Assembly (NCBI RefSeq): GCF_002327185.1
Contig: NZ_CP018624.1
Span: forward strand, 1,116,001 to 1,180,000
DNA from: Clostridium chauvoei
Lineage (GTDB): Bacteria > Bacillota > Clostridia > Clostridiales > Clostridiaceae
Length of the DNA stretch: 64,000 bases
Direction of reading: 5' to 3'
The notes under the pieces are model-generated. The model did no database searches. It was given only the letters and a program-made list of their open reading frames with translations, and was not told where the DNA came from. How positions within the stretch are numbered: the first letter of the stretch is position 1; each line of letters begins with the position of its first letter. A program made the position numbers and the translations under genes. Positions 8,252 through 16,937 of this stretch are shown here, piece by piece.

Positions 8252-8274
8252 TATAATATTCAAGTTAATTGAAT
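8252..8274 (+). promoter_or_regulatory. -10 box and 17-bp palindrome before mobB
   Basis: A perfect TATAAT (8252-8257) is directly followed by ATTCAA-GTTAA-TTGAAT (8258-8274), a palindrome placed where a repressor would block transcription. A looser TTCAA-N8-TTGAA lies at 8175-8192 nearer the divergent channel gene. No -35 is convincing. The rest of 8117-8319 is AT-rich without other signal. Confidence 0.4.
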
Positions 8275-8319
8275 TTAATAATTAAATAAAATATAATGAT
8301 AAAAAACATAAGGAGAAAT

Positions 8320-8811
8320 ATGAGTAAAGTAATTAATATAATAGGGGTTGGATCAAACGTTGGAAAAACTATATTAATGGAAGGATTAATAAAGGAGATT
8401 AAGGCTAGAGGTTTTAGTGTTGGAACAATAAAACACGATGTTCATAATTTTGATATAGATAAAAAAGGAAAAGATACATATAGACATCGAGAAGCTGGAT
8501 CAGAAACTGTTATTATATCTTCTAAAAATAGATTAGCAGTAATAAAAGAAATTAAAGAAGAGGCTACTTTAGATAAGTTGATTGAAATAGCAAAAGATAA
8601 AGACTTTATTTTAATAGAGGGATATAAAAACAGTAATCTTAGAAAAATAGAAGTTTTTAGAGAAGATATAACTGCTGAAATAATAACACCAAAAGAAAAA
8701 CTTATAGCTATAGCAAGCAATGTAAAACTAAGTTATTTTGATATACCGGTTATAAAGAAAGATAATTTTAAAGAGTTAGTAGACTTAATTGAGAAAGAAG
8801 AAGAGTATTAA
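8320..8811 (+). CDS. mobB: Molybdopterin-guanine dinucleotide biosynthesis adaptor (GTP-binding)
   Basis: I chose ATG 8320 (163 residues) because AGGAGA lies just before it. An in-frame ATG at 8296 has no such site. The P-loop is GVGSNVGKT at about residues 9-17, followed by GTIKHDVHNF, the typical MobB histidine stretch. ILIEGYKN in the middle is the Walker B-like region. MobB assists MobA in adding GMP to molybdopterin. It opens the cofactor cluster; a riboswitch separates it from moeA. Alternative: a general MobB/YjiA-like GTPase, but the KHD and context fit MobB. Confidence 0.88.
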   Translation: MSKVINIIGVGSNVGKTILMEGLIKEIKARGFSVGTIKHDVHNFDIDKKGKDTYRHREAGSETVIISSKNRLAVIKEIKEEATLDKLIEIAKDKDFILIEGYKNSNLRKIEVFREDITAEIITPKEKLIAIASNVKLSYFDIPVIKKDNFKELVDLIEKEEEY

Positions 8812-8821
8812 AAAATAATAA

Positions 8822-8979
8822 ATTTTAAATTTTCTGGAGCATAATTGACCTAAAGAATATTTCCATGGTTATTATGCCTGAATTATATAATTCACAAGGT
8901 TTTGTTTGAAAAAACATAGCCTCCACAATTTGGGAAGGAAAATAGGCAAAGATATGGAATAAATCTATACCTTAAAATA
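8822..8979 (+). ncRNA. Moco (molybdenum/tungsten cofactor) riboswitch aptamer
   Basis: The leader before moeA carries the recognisable Moco-motif blocks in order. ACCT (8848-8851) pairs with AGGT (8897-8900) around an inner hairpin TGAATT-ATAT-AATTCA. After this comes GCCTCC (8919-8924), then GGGAAGGAAAATAGGC closing back on GCCT. An outer stem can form between ATTTTAA (8822-8828) and TTAAAAT (8972-8978), which overlaps the first arm of the terminator hairpin that follows. Moco RNAs typically precede moa/moe/mod genes. Call made by eye, not by covariance search. Confidence 0.75.
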
Positions 8980-9024
8980 AGCTTATTACTTATACCCAAA
9001 TATAAGTAATAAGCTTATTTTAAA
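8974..9024 (+). terminator. Expression-platform hairpin of the Moco riboswitch
   Basis: A perfect 21-bp stem (8974-8994 with 9001-9021), six-base loop CCCAAA, ending in four T. It lies between the aptamer and the moeA ribosome binding site and shares bases with the aptamer's outer stem, so the two folds would compete. The T-run is short, so control may be partial termination. Confidence 0.7.
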
Positions 9025-9049
9025 TTACAAGAAGGGAAAAATTTAAGTT

Positions 9050-10249
9050 ATGGAAAAATTTATTACACTAGAAAGAGCTATAGATATTTTAGATAATAAT
9101 GTACTTAACTTGAATACAGAGGTTATTTCCTTAATGGAATCTGTTAATAGAGTAGTAAAAAATAATATATATTCACCTATAAATAATCCACCCTTTAACA
9201 AATCAGCTATGGATGGATATGCCATAAAGCTTTCAAGCTTAGAAAATACTAGATATAGAGTAATAGATAAGATATATGCAGGAGAATATTATAAAAAAGA
9301 ACTAAAAGATTTAGAAGCTATAAAAATAATGACGGGAGCTCCTATTCCTAAAGGAGCAAATGCGGTAATAAAACAAGAGGATGTTGTTGTTTGTAAAGAT
9401 TTTATAGAAATAAATAAGTCAGTAAAACAAAATGACAATATATGTTTTAAAGGAGAAGATATTAAAGAAAATCAGCTTCTAGTATCTAAAAATAAAAAAT
9501 TAAACTATGCAGATATAGGTATATTAGCAAGTGCTGGTATTAGTAAAATAGAAGTTTATAAGAAACCTAAAATAGCAATTATAAGTACAGGTGATGAAGT
9601 TTTAGATATAACAGAAAAGTTAGAATTAGGGAAAATATATAATAGTAATAAATATAGCATAATGGCAAGGGTACAAGAGTTAGGTTATGATATATCTAAA
9701 ATAAATCATATAAAAGATGGAGTTTTAGATATAGCTAAAGAATTAAAAGAAATATCTAAAGAAATGGATTTAATCATAACAACAGGTGGAGTTTCTGTTG
9801 GAGAAAAAGATTTACTTAATGATTCTATAGAAGAAAGCAAAGGTACAAGACTATTTTGGAAAATAAAAATCAAACCAGGTTCAGCAGTTTTATGTAGTAA
9901 ATTAAATAATTCTTTAATAATAAGTTTATCGGGGAATCCAACAGCAGCATTAACTACTTTTGAACTTTTAGTAAGACCAACTTTAGATAAATTAAGTGGA
10001 GAGAAAAGAGTTTATATAAAAAGAGAGAAAGCAATACTTTATGATGATATAAATAAAAAAAGTCCTCAAAGAAGATTTGTAAGAGGAAACTTATTAACAG
10101 ATGAAAATGGGCAAGTAGTTAAAATAACTCAAATAAAAAGTGGAAATGGTATTTTAAGCTCAACTTTAAATTCAAATTGTATAGTTGAAATAGAAGCAGG
10201 AAGTATTGGCGTTAAAAAAGGTGAGATAGTAAACATAATAAAACTTTAA
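9050..10249 (+). CDS. moeA: Molybdopterin molybdenumtransferase
   Basis: A 399-residue MoeA. It inserts molybdenum into adenylylated molybdopterin in the cytoplasm. Domain order is usual: N-terminal MoeA domain with NKSAMDGYA at residues 50-58 (Asp55 conserved), MogA-like core with ISTGDEV near 181 and TTGGVSVGEKD near 244, SGNPTAALTTFELLVRP near 301, and a C-terminal beta domain. The start has GAAGGG 13 bases upstream, a rather long spacing. It is the first gene after the riboswitch and is followed at 16 bases by mobA. Confidence 0.9.
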   Translation: MEKFITLERAIDILDNNVLNLNTEVISLMESVNRVVKNNIYSPINNPPFNKSAMDGYAIKLSSLENTRYRVIDKIYAGEYYKKELKDLEAIKIMTGAPIPKGANAVIKQEDVVVCKDFIEINKSVKQNDNICFKGEDIKENQLLVSKNKKLNYADIGILASAGISKIEVYKKPKIAIISTGDEVLDITEKLELGKIYNSNKYSIMARVQELGYDISKINHIKDGVLDIAKELKEISKEMDLIITTGGVSVGEKDLLNDSIEESKGTRLFWKIKIKPGSAVLCSKLNNSLIISLSGNPTAALTTFELLVRPTLDKLSGEKRVYIKREKAILYDDINKKSPQRRFVRGNLLTDENGQVVKITQIKSGNGILSSTLNSNCIVEIEAGSIGVKKGEIVNIIKL

Positions 10250-10265
10250 AAGAGAGGTATTTTTA

Positions 10266-10826
10266 ATGATTAATAAGACATTGGTCATTCTAGCTGGAGG
10301 AAAAAGTAGTAGAATGAATTATAATAACAAGGCCTTTCTTAAATTTAGAGAAAAAACCTTTATAGAAAATATAATTGAAAGTGGAAAAGACTTTAAAGAA
10401 ATAATAATCGTTGCTAATAATAAAGAAGTTTATAAAAATTTTAATGTAAGGGTTATAGAAGATATATATAAAGAAAAAGGACCTCTTGGGGGAATACATT
10501 CTGCATTAAAAAATTCTAAAACAAAATACTGTTTATGTGTTGCATGTGATATGCCCCTTTTAAGCAGAGAGCTTTTAAAAAAGCTTGGAAGTATAGAGGG
10601 AGATTATGAAGTTTTAATACCTAAAATAAATGATAAACTTCAACCGTTATGTGCTATTTATTCTAAAAATATAGTTAATAGTTTAGAAGAAAATTTAAAG
10701 AAGGATGAAAATAAGTTACAAAGTATAATTTTAGGTTTAAATTATAAAATTATAGAGGGATTATTAGAAAAGGAGTTTTCTAATATTAATACACCAGAAG
10801 AATATAGAACTTTGGAGGAAAAGTAA
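10266..10826 (+). CDS. mobA: Molybdenum cofactor guanylyltransferase
   Basis: A 186-residue nucleotidyltransferase with the signature LAGGKSSRM (residues 9-17), Lys in NKAFLKF, the GPLGGIHSAL stretch and CVACDMPLL (about 92-100), where Asp binds Mg. It joins GMP to molybdopterin for enzymes of the DMSO-reductase family such as NarA, so its presence fits the nar genes. AGAGAGGT lies before the start, and the stop overlaps the next gene (TAATG), showing translational coupling. Confidence 0.9.
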   Translation: MINKTLVILAGGKSSRMNYNNKAFLKFREKTFIENIIESGKDFKEIIIVANNKEVYKNFNVRVIEDIYKEKGPLGGIHSALKNSKTKYCLCVACDMPLLSRELLKKLGSIEGDYEVLIPKINDKLQPLCAIYSKNIVNSLEENLKKDENKLQSIILGLNYKIIEGLLEKEFSNINTPEEYRTLEEK

Positions 10827-11317
10827 TGTATAGTGTTGGAATAATAACAAGTAGTGACAAAGGTTATAAAGGAGAAAGAGAAGATAAAAGTGGAGAGATT
10901 ATAAAAAAAATATTAAAAGAAAATGGATTTGAAATTAAAAAATATATAGTTCTTCCAGATGATAAGGAAATGCTGGCTAATGAATTTATATACATGAGTG
11001 ATGACTTAAAATTAAATTTAATTTTAAGTACAGGAGGAACTGGATTTTCAAAACGTGATATTACTCCAGAGGCTACAAAGCTTGTTATTGATAGAGAAGC
11101 TCCTGGGATTTGTGAAGCTATTAGATGGTATAGCTTAAATATTACTAAAAGAGCAATGCTTTCAAGAGCTGTTTCAGGTATAAGAAAAGATACATTGATA
11201 GTAAACTTGCCAGGAAGCCCTAAAGCCTGCAAAGAAGCATTAGACTTTGTATTAGATGATATTAAACATGGAATAGATATTTTATTAGGAGAGGTTAAAG
11301 AATGTGCAAGAAAGTAA
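10826..11317 (+). CDS. moaB: Molybdopterin adenylyltransferase (MoaB/MogA)
   Basis: A 163-residue single-domain MogA/MoaB protein. LILSTGGTGFSKRDITPEAT (about 71-90) is the substrate loop and LPGSPKACKEAL (about 131-142) the C-terminal signature. It adenylylates molybdopterin before MoeA loads the metal. The start overlaps mobA, and the end overlaps modA by 16 bases. MoaB and MogA cannot be separated with certainty; the symbol is a convention. Confidence 0.85.
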   Translation: MYSVGIITSSDKGYKGEREDKSGEIIKKILKENGFEIKKYIVLPDDKEMLANEFIYMSDDLKLNLILSTGGTGFSKRDITPEATKLVIDREAPGICEAIRWYSLNITKRAMLSRAVSGIRKDTLIVNLPGSPKACKEALDFVLDDIKHGIDILLGEVKECARK

Positions 11318-12075
11318 CTAAGATATTAATAATTTTGTTTTCAATTGGAATTTTATTAACAGGATGCAATAGTAAAGATGTAAATGAAGAGAGTAAGGAA
11401 ATTACTATTAGTATAGCAGCTAGTTTAAAGGAACCTATGGAAAAATTGAAAAAAGAATATGAGCAAAAAAATAATGTAAAAATAAATTTAAATGCAGCAG
11501 GTTCAGGAACATTAAAAAAACAAATAGAAGAAGGTGCCAAGGTAGATATATTCTTTTCAGCAAACGAGAAATACGTAGATCAATTAATAAATAAAGGGTT
11601 AGTCTTAAAGGAAGATAAGATAAATCCAATAAAGAATTCTTTAGTATTAATAAAGAATAAAGAATCTAATTATAACATAAGTAATTTACAAGAATTAGCA
11701 AATATAGATGGGAAAATAGCTATAGGGGAATGGAATACAGTTCCAGCTGGGGAATATACAAAAGAAGCTTTAGAAAATTTAAATATATTTAATGATATAA
11801 AGGAAAAGCTTGTTTTAGGAAAAGACGTTAAAGTAGTAAAAACTTATGTTGAAAATGGAGATGTTGATTATGGGTTCATTTATAAAAGTGATGCTTTAGA
11901 TTTAAAATCAAGTAATGTTGTTTTAGAAATTCCAAATAATCTTCACAAGGAAATTTTATATTCATTAGTAGCAATAAATTCATCTAGTAATAAAGAAGAA
12001 TCAAAAAAGATAATTGATTTTATAACATCAAATAAGGGAAAAGAAGTATTTAATGAATTTGGATTTAGCATGTAG
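11302..12075 (+). CDS. modA: Molybdate ABC transporter substrate-binding lipoprotein
   Basis: A 257-residue exported lipoprotein with a basic N-terminus, hydrophobic core and lipobox LLTGC (Cys at about residue 22). The mature part starts with TISIAASLKEPMEKL, the ModA opening, with NAAGSGTLKKQIEEGAKVDIFFSA further on. It captures molybdate (or tungstate) at the cell surface for ModB. The start lies inside the end of moaB, so expression is coupled. Confidence 0.9.
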   Translation: MCKKVTKILIILFSIGILLTGCNSKDVNEESKEITISIAASLKEPMEKLKKEYEQKNNVKINLNAAGSGTLKKQIEEGAKVDIFFSANEKYVDQLINKGLVLKEDKINPIKNSLVLIKNKESNYNISNLQELANIDGKIAIGEWNTVPAGEYTKEALENLNIFNDIKEKLVLGKDVKVVKTYVENGDVDYGFIYKSDALDLKSSNVVLEIPNNLHKEILYSLVAINSSSNKEESKKIIDFITSNKGKEVFNEFGFSM

Positions 12076-12083
12076 GAGTATTT

Positions 12084-12740
12084 ATGATAAAAGAAGCAAT
12101 ATTTATTTCTACTAAGGTGGTAACAATTTCAGTATTTATAACACTAATAATATCAATAGCTTCTTTAAGATTTATTTTAAAGAAGAATACTAAGATAAGA
12201 AAGCTTATTGAAACAATAATAATATTACCAATGTTTATACCACCCTCTGCCATTGGATATTTAATTTTACTTATATGTGGCAAAAATGGACCTATAGGAA
12301 AGATGGTTAAATATGTATTTAATACATCTATAATATTTACTATTTCTGCAGCTATAATAGCTTCAATTATAGTAACAATTCCTATCATGTATCAAAGTAT
12401 AAAAACTTCTATTTTATCTGTAGATAAAGAAGTAAAAGAAGCTGCAATGATATGTGGTGCTAATAATTTTCAAATTTTTACTAGGATAATTTTACCGCTT
12501 TCCAAAAGAGGAATATTAACAGGAATACTATTATCCTTTGCAAGAGCTTTTGGTGAGTTTGGTGCCACAATCTTAGTAGCAGGTAATATACAAGGAAAGA
12601 CTCAAACTATACCTATGGCGATGTATTACGCAATTGAAAATAATAATACTAAAGAGGCAATTGAAATATTAATAATAGTATTTATAGTTGCTATATCGTT
12701 AATGAGTCTACACAACTATTTGATAAAAAAGTATGATTAA
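12084..12740 (+). CDS. modB: Molybdate ABC transporter permease
   Basis: A 218-residue membrane protein with about five to six hydrophobic segments. The EAA loop that docks the ATPase is present (KEAAMICGANNFQIFTRIILP at about 119-139), followed by GEFGATILVAGN, the ModB signature. It moves molybdate into the cell together with ModA. No modC ATPase gene follows; the next gene is a MoeA-like protein, so the ATPase must be encoded elsewhere or shared. Confidence 0.9.
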   Translation: MIKEAIFISTKVVTISVFITLIISIASLRFILKKNTKIRKLIETIIILPMFIPPSAIGYLILLICGKNGPIGKMVKYVFNTSIIFTISAAIIASIIVTIPIMYQSIKTSILSVDKEVKEAAMICGANNFQIFTRIILPLSKRGILTGILLSFARAFGEFGATILVAGNIQGKTQTIPMAMYYAIENNNTKEAIEILIIVFIVAISLMSLHNYLIKKYD

Positions 12741-12763
12741 CTAAAATTTAGGATGTGATATAA

Positions 12764-13780
12764 ATGAAAATGATAAAAGTTCAAGATGCTATAGGAACTA
12801 TACTTTCTCATGATGTAACTCAAATAATACCTGGAAAATTCAAAGGAAGAGCTTTTAAAAAAGGACATATTATAAAGGAAGAAGATATAGAAAAATTATT
12901 ATCAATAGGAAAAGATCACGTTTATGTTTGGGAACCTAAAGAAGGTGAATTACATGAAAATGATGCCGCTAAAAGATTAGTTAATTTAATTAAAGGCGAA
13001 GGTATAGCCTTATCAGAAGAAGTTAAAGAAGGCAAGATTGACTTTTTTGCAGATAAAAAAGGTCTTTTAAAAGTAGATAAGGAAAGCTTATTTAAATTAA
13101 ATTCTTTAGGAGAAATAATAGTTTCAACTATACAAGATAACACTCCAATAAAAAAAGGTGAAAAGATAGCAGCAACAAGAGTTATTCCTTTAATAATAGA
13201 TGAAAAGAAAATAATACAAGCAGAAAATTTAATAGAAGAACCTATACTATCTATAAAGGAGTACAAAACAAAAAAAGTAACATTAATAACTACAGGAAAT
13301 GAAGTATATCATGGAAGAATAAAAGATGCCTTTTTACCTGTAATTGAAAGTAAACTAAAGGAATATGGAAATAGTATAGTTAAACAGGTAATATTACCTG
13401 ATGATAAAGAAAAAATTACAGAAGAGATAAAAAAAGCTATAAGTTGTAAATCAGATCTTATTATATGTACAGGTGGTATGTCTGTTGATCCAGATGATGT
13501 TACTCCTACAGCTATTAAAGAATGTGGAGCAGATTTAATTACATACGGATCACCAGTACTTCCAGGAGCTATGTTTTTATTAGCTTATAAAGGAGATTTA
13601 CCGATATTAGGTGTACCAAGCTGTGCTATGTATTCTAAAAGGACAGTATTAGATTTAGTTTTACCAAGAATTCTTATAGATGAAAAATTAACTTTAGAAG
13701 ATATAGTCCAATATGGACATGGGGGATTATGTTTAGATTGTAAAGTATGTACATTCCCACATTGTTCATTTGGAAAGTAG
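12764..13780 (+). CDS. MoeA/MogA-like molybdopterin-binding protein with Cys cluster tail
   Basis: A 338-residue protein with a MoeA-like N-terminal region and a MogA-type core ([15 protein letters not shown] near 178, [20 protein letters not shown] near 235). The NKSAMDGYA motif of true MoeA is missing. The last 20 residues hold four cysteines (323, 326, 329, 334) in CxxCxxC-x4-C, which could bind Fe-S or zinc. Relatives in clostridia usually accompany molybdenum-hydroxylase or cofactor genes. Here it stands between modB and moaC in the same operon, so a role in metal loading or cofactor handling is likely. Confidence 0.75.
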   Translation: MKMIKVQDAIGTILSHDVTQIIPGKFKGRAFKKGHIIKEEDIEKLLSIGKDHVYVWEPKEGELHENDAAKRLVNLIKGEGIALSEEVKEGKIDFFADKKGLLKVDKESLFKLNSLGEIIVSTIQDNTPIKKGEKIAATRVIPLIIDEKKIIQAENLIEEPILSIKEYKTKKVTLITTGNEVYHGRIKDAFLPVIESKLKEYGNSIVKQVILPDDKEKITEEIKKAISCKSDLIICTGGMSVDPDDVTPTAIKECGADLITYGSPVLPGAMFLLAYKGDLPILGVPSCAMYSKRTVLDLVLPRILIDEKLTLEDIVQYGHGGLCLDCKVCTFPHCSFGK

Positions 13781-13797
13781 AAATATTAGGAGGAATT

Positions 13798-14274
13798 ATG
13801 GAAAAAATTTTAACTCATTTCGATGAAAGTGGAAATGCGAGAATGGTAGATGTTTCAGATAAAGATAAAACAAAGAGAGTAGCTATAGCTGTTTCAAAAA
13901 TAAAAGTTAGTAAAGAAACATTAAAACTTATAGAAAAAGGGGAAATTGGAAAAGGTGATGTTTTAGGAGTAGCAAGAGTAGCAGGAATAATGTCTAGTAA
14001 ACAAACTTCAAACTTAATCCCAATGTGTCATCCACTTATGATATCAAGTTGTGATATAGAATTCAATATAGATAAAGAAGAAAGTTGTATAAATATAAAA
14101 GCTACAGTTAAGATTTTTGATAAAACAGGAGTTGAAATGGAAGCTTTAACAGCTGCAACAATTACTGCCCTTACTATTTATGACATGTGCAAGGCTGTAG
14201 ATAAGAGAATGATTATAGAGGATACCCATTTATTAAAGAAAACAGGAGGAAAAAGTGGCGAGTTTAATTATTAA
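13798..14274 (+). CDS. moaC: Cyclic pyranopterin monophosphate synthase
   Basis: The ATG at 13798 (158 residues) follows TAGGAGGAAT. A frame start upstream at 13747 lies inside the previous gene. Signature residues are present: [11 protein letters not shown] (about 76-86), [25 protein letters not shown] (about 115-139) and the final KTGGKSG. It converts the MoaA product to cyclic pyranopterin monophosphate in the first stage of cofactor synthesis. It lies 17 bases after the MoeA-like gene, in the same unit. Confidence 0.92.
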   Translation: MEKILTHFDESGNARMVDVSDKDKTKRVAIAVSKIKVSKETLKLIEKGEIGKGDVLGVARVAGIMSSKQTSNLIPMCHPLMISSCDIEFNIDKEESCINIKATVKIFDKTGVEMEALTAATITALTIYDMCKAVDKRMIIEDTHLLKKTGGKSGEFNY

Positions 14275-14314
14275 GTATAAAGCTTAAAAATTAAATAGTG
14301 TAACTAAATAAAGT

Positions 14315-15286
14315 ATGAAGGATAGATTTGGGAGAAACATAGATTATTTAAGAATATCAGTAACAGATAATTGTAACTTAAGATGCATCTATTGCATGAA
14401 GGAAAAAAACAATAAGTTTTTAAAGTTAGAAGAGAAACTTACAGATGACGAAATTTATAAAATAGTATATGAATTCTCAAAGCTTGGAATTAAAAAAATA
14501 AGAATTACAGGAGGAGAGCCATTAGTTAGAAAAAATATATTAAATTTAATAGAAAATTTAAATAATATAAATGGTATAGAAGAAATATATATAACAACTA
14601 ATGGAATACTTCTTTTAGATTATGTAGAAATATTAGCTAAAAATGGAGTAAAAGGAGTAAACATAAGTTTAGATTCTTTAAAGGATTATAAATTTAAAGA
14701 TATAACACGAGGTGGAGATTTAAATAAAGTTTTAAAGGCTATAGATAAGTGTATAGAATGTGGAATAAAGGTTAAGCTCAATACCGTAATAATAGATGAA
14801 ATAAATAAGGATGAAGTTTTAGATTTTATAGCTTTAACAATTAAAAAGCCTATTGATGTAAGGTTTATAGAACTTATGCCAATAGGAGAAGGTAAAAACT
14901 TTAAACCCATAACTAATAGAGAAATATTAGATATAATAAAGAAAAAATACATAGACTTAAAGGAAATAAAAAGAGAAGGAAGTTCTGGTCCTGCAAAATA
15001 TATAAAAGTAAATAATTCATTAGGGAAAATAGGTTTTATAAGTGCTATGAGTAATTGCTTCTGTAGTGAATGTAATAGAATAAGAATAACTTCAGATGGA
15101 TTTTTAAAACAGTGTCTACATTGGAATTATGGAGTAGATTTGAAAGAATTATTAAGAAGTGGAATAACAGAAGAAAAATTACAAAAAGTTATAAAAGATA
15201 ATATTTATAATAAACCTGAAAAACATTTGTTTAATGAAGATACTAAGGATGAAGAATTAAGATTTATGAATGAAATTGGAGGATAA
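14315..15286 (+). CDS. moaA: GTP 3',8-cyclase (radical SAM)
   Basis: A 323-residue radical-SAM enzyme. The N-terminal cluster is C20-x3-C24-x2-C27 and the C-terminal cluster C250-x2-C253-x13-C267. An extra Cys248 lies just before the second cluster. The protein ends in Gly-Gly, the tail needed for activity in MoaA. It starts cofactor synthesis from GTP with MoaC. No clear ribosome binding site precedes the ATG, so translation may be low or coupled to moaC 40 bases upstream. Confidence 0.93.
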   Translation: MKDRFGRNIDYLRISVTDNCNLRCIYCMKEKNNKFLKLEEKLTDDEIYKIVYEFSKLGIKKIRITGGEPLVRKNILNLIENLNNINGIEEIYITTNGILLLDYVEILAKNGVKGVNISLDSLKDYKFKDITRGGDLNKVLKAIDKCIECGIKVKLNTVIIDEINKDEVLDFIALTIKKPIDVRFIELMPIGEGKNFKPITNREILDIIKKKYIDLKEIKREGSSGPAKYIKVNNSLGKIGFISAMSNCFCSECNRIRITSDGFLKQCLHWNYGVDLKELLRSGITEEKLQKVIKDNIYNKPEKHLFNEDTKDEELRFMNEIGG

Positions 15287-15290
15287 TACG

Positions 15291-15737
15291 ATGAATAAAT
15301 TAATTGCCATATGTACAAGTGAAAAAAAGGGAACGGCTAAAATAATGGTTAATGAAGCAAATGTTATAGAGGATTTTGGAATAGAAGGAGATGCACATGC
15401 AGGAAAATGGCATAGACAAGTAAGTTTATTAGCATTAGAAAAAATAGAAGATTTTAGATTAAAAGGAGCAAACGTAGACTTTGGAGCTTTTGGGGAGAAC
15501 CTAGTTGTTGAAGGAATAGAGCTTAATAAACTTCCAATAGGACAAAGAATTAAAATTGGAGAAGTAGAATTAGAAGTAACTCAAATAGGGAAAAAGTGTC
15601 ATGATAAATGTGCAATATTTTATCAAGTAGGAGAATGTATTATGCCTACTAATGGAATATTTACAAAAGTAATAAAAGGCGGAAAAATCAAAGTAGGAGA
15701 AGAGTGTACTCTTTTAGACTCAGGAATAATCCTTTAA
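15291..15737 (+). CDS. MOSC-domain protein
   Basis: Starts at ATG 15291 after GGAGGA (148 residues). It is a single MOSC domain with GIEGDAHAGKWHRQVSLL (about 31-48), FGENLVVEGIEL and the cysteine segment IGKKCHDKCAIF. MOSC domains hand sulfur or bind molybdopterin. Stand-alone forms next to moa genes may serve in cofactor maturation or sulfuration. It closes the molybdenum unit before a strong terminator. Confidence 0.85.
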   Translation: MNKLIAICTSEKKGTAKIMVNEANVIEDFGIEGDAHAGKWHRQVSLLALEKIEDFRLKGANVDFGAFGENLVVEGIELNKLPIGQRIKIGEVELEVTQIGKKCHDKCAIFYQVGECIMPTNGIFTKVIKGGKIKVGEECTLLDSGIIL

Positions 15738-15781
15738 AAAACCACCTTAGAGATATGTATATATTTCTAAGGTGGTTTTTA
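15736..15781. terminator. Terminator of the molybdenum operon
   Basis: AAAACCACCTTAGA pairs with TCTAAGGTGGTTTT; the right arm runs into five T. The left arm begins with an A-run, so it can also stop transcription from the minus-strand gene. Confidence 0.9.
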
Positions 15782-15785
15782 TATA

Positions 15786-16190
15786 TTATTTTATGCAATT
15801 TTCACTAGCACTTATTAAAAAACCTATACAAGAACATAAAACATTTTTTAATAATATAAGGAATGGATTATTTACATTAGTATCAAAAATACATGCAAAT
15901 ATAACGACAAATAAAATTATTAGTGCAATAATACCTACAATTAAATTTCTTAAAATAATAACTTTATCTGTACAGACAAAGACCTTTTTCGTAGTATTTT
16001 CTAAAAAATATCCTATTATAGATGAAAAAGTATGCCTTATTATAACTAAGTTTCCATTAGCATCTAAATCATTATTAAAAACAGATACTATTATAGAAAT
16101 CATAGATGCAAAACAAAGAAGGGATAACATTTTAAAACTTATATAAGTAGATTTCCAATATCCTAAAAATTTTAGAAATATTTTTTTCAT
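15786..16190 (-). CDS. Membrane protein of unknown function
   Basis: A 134-residue protein with GGAAG before its ATG on the minus strand. It has hydrophobic segments at about residues 18-38, 48-62, 83-104 and 112-128. Two segments share a similar ending (RHTFSSIIGYFLEN and KNVLCSCIGFLISA), which hints at an internal duplication. The plus-strand frame opposite it (15772-16146) has no ribosome binding site and was rejected. No family recognised. Confidence 0.6.
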   Translation of the reverse strand: MKKIFLKFLGYWKSTYISFKMLSLLCFASMISIIVSVFNNDLDANGNLVIIRHTFSSIIGYFLENTTKKVFVCTDKVIILRNLIVGIIALIILFVVIFACIFDTNVNNPFLILLKNVLCSCIGFLISASENCIK

Positions 16191-16317
16191 AAATATCTTC
16201 CTCTTTTGTAATTTTTATAATATATACTATGCAATAATGGAGTTTATGTTAAATAAAACCTATTAGTCCAAATATATGATATAATTATTAATAAAATATG
16301 AACAAGAGGAGATTGAG

Positions 16318-16937
16318 ATGGAATTAAAATTAGAAAACATAAAAAAGACGTATAGCAATAAGCAAGTTTTAAAAGGGGCATCTTTTAAATTTAAGCAGGG
16401 AAAGATATATGGCTTATTAGGTCGTAACGGAGCAGGAAAAACTACTCTTTTTAATTGTATAGGAGGAGAAGTTGAAAAAGATTCTGGGGAAATAATGTTA
16501 TTAGAGAATGGAAAAGTTTTAGGAGTATTTGATAACTCTAAAGTTGGATATGTATTTTCTGAACCTGTATTACCAGAATTTTTAACAGGCTATGAGTTTT
16601 TAAAATTTTATATTGATATAAACAAAGATAAAATAGATAATTTACTTTCTATAGAAGAGTATTTTAACATAATTAAAATAAATGAAGAAGATAGATATAG
16701 ACTAATAAAGGGATACTCCCATGGAATGAAAAATAAAATTCAAATGTTATGTTTTTTAATAAGTAGACCACCTATAATTTTATTAGATGAGCCATTAACA
16801 TCTTTTGATGTAATAGTTGCTTTAGAAATTAAGAATCTATTAAAATCAATAAAAAGTAATCATATAATAATATTTTAAATAGTCCTGATTTTGAGGAAAA
16901 AATAATGAATATACTAAAGGAGGAACCTAATGATTAA
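16318..16937 (+). pseudogene. ABC transporter ATP-binding protein, broken by internal deletion or frameshift
   Basis: The intact N-terminal part (186 codons, stop at 16878) has Walker A GRNGAGKT (35-42), the signature YSHGMKNK (in place of LSGGQ, common in exporter ATPases) and Walker B IILLDEP. It stops right before the switch histidine region. Downstream, in another frame, 16877-16937 still encodes a plausible C-terminus (NSPDFEEKIMNILKEEP) that overlaps the permease start as intact genes of this kind do. A segment with the H-loop is missing and the frame is shifted, so the ATPase cannot be functional. Start has AAGAGGAG. Confidence 0.75.

Noticed and set aside
15772-16146. Plus-strand frame of 124 codons opposite the 15786-16190 membrane protein gene
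   Set aside because: No ribosome binding site, begins inside the molybdenum-operon terminator, and the minus-strand frame has a good start and plausible membrane segments.
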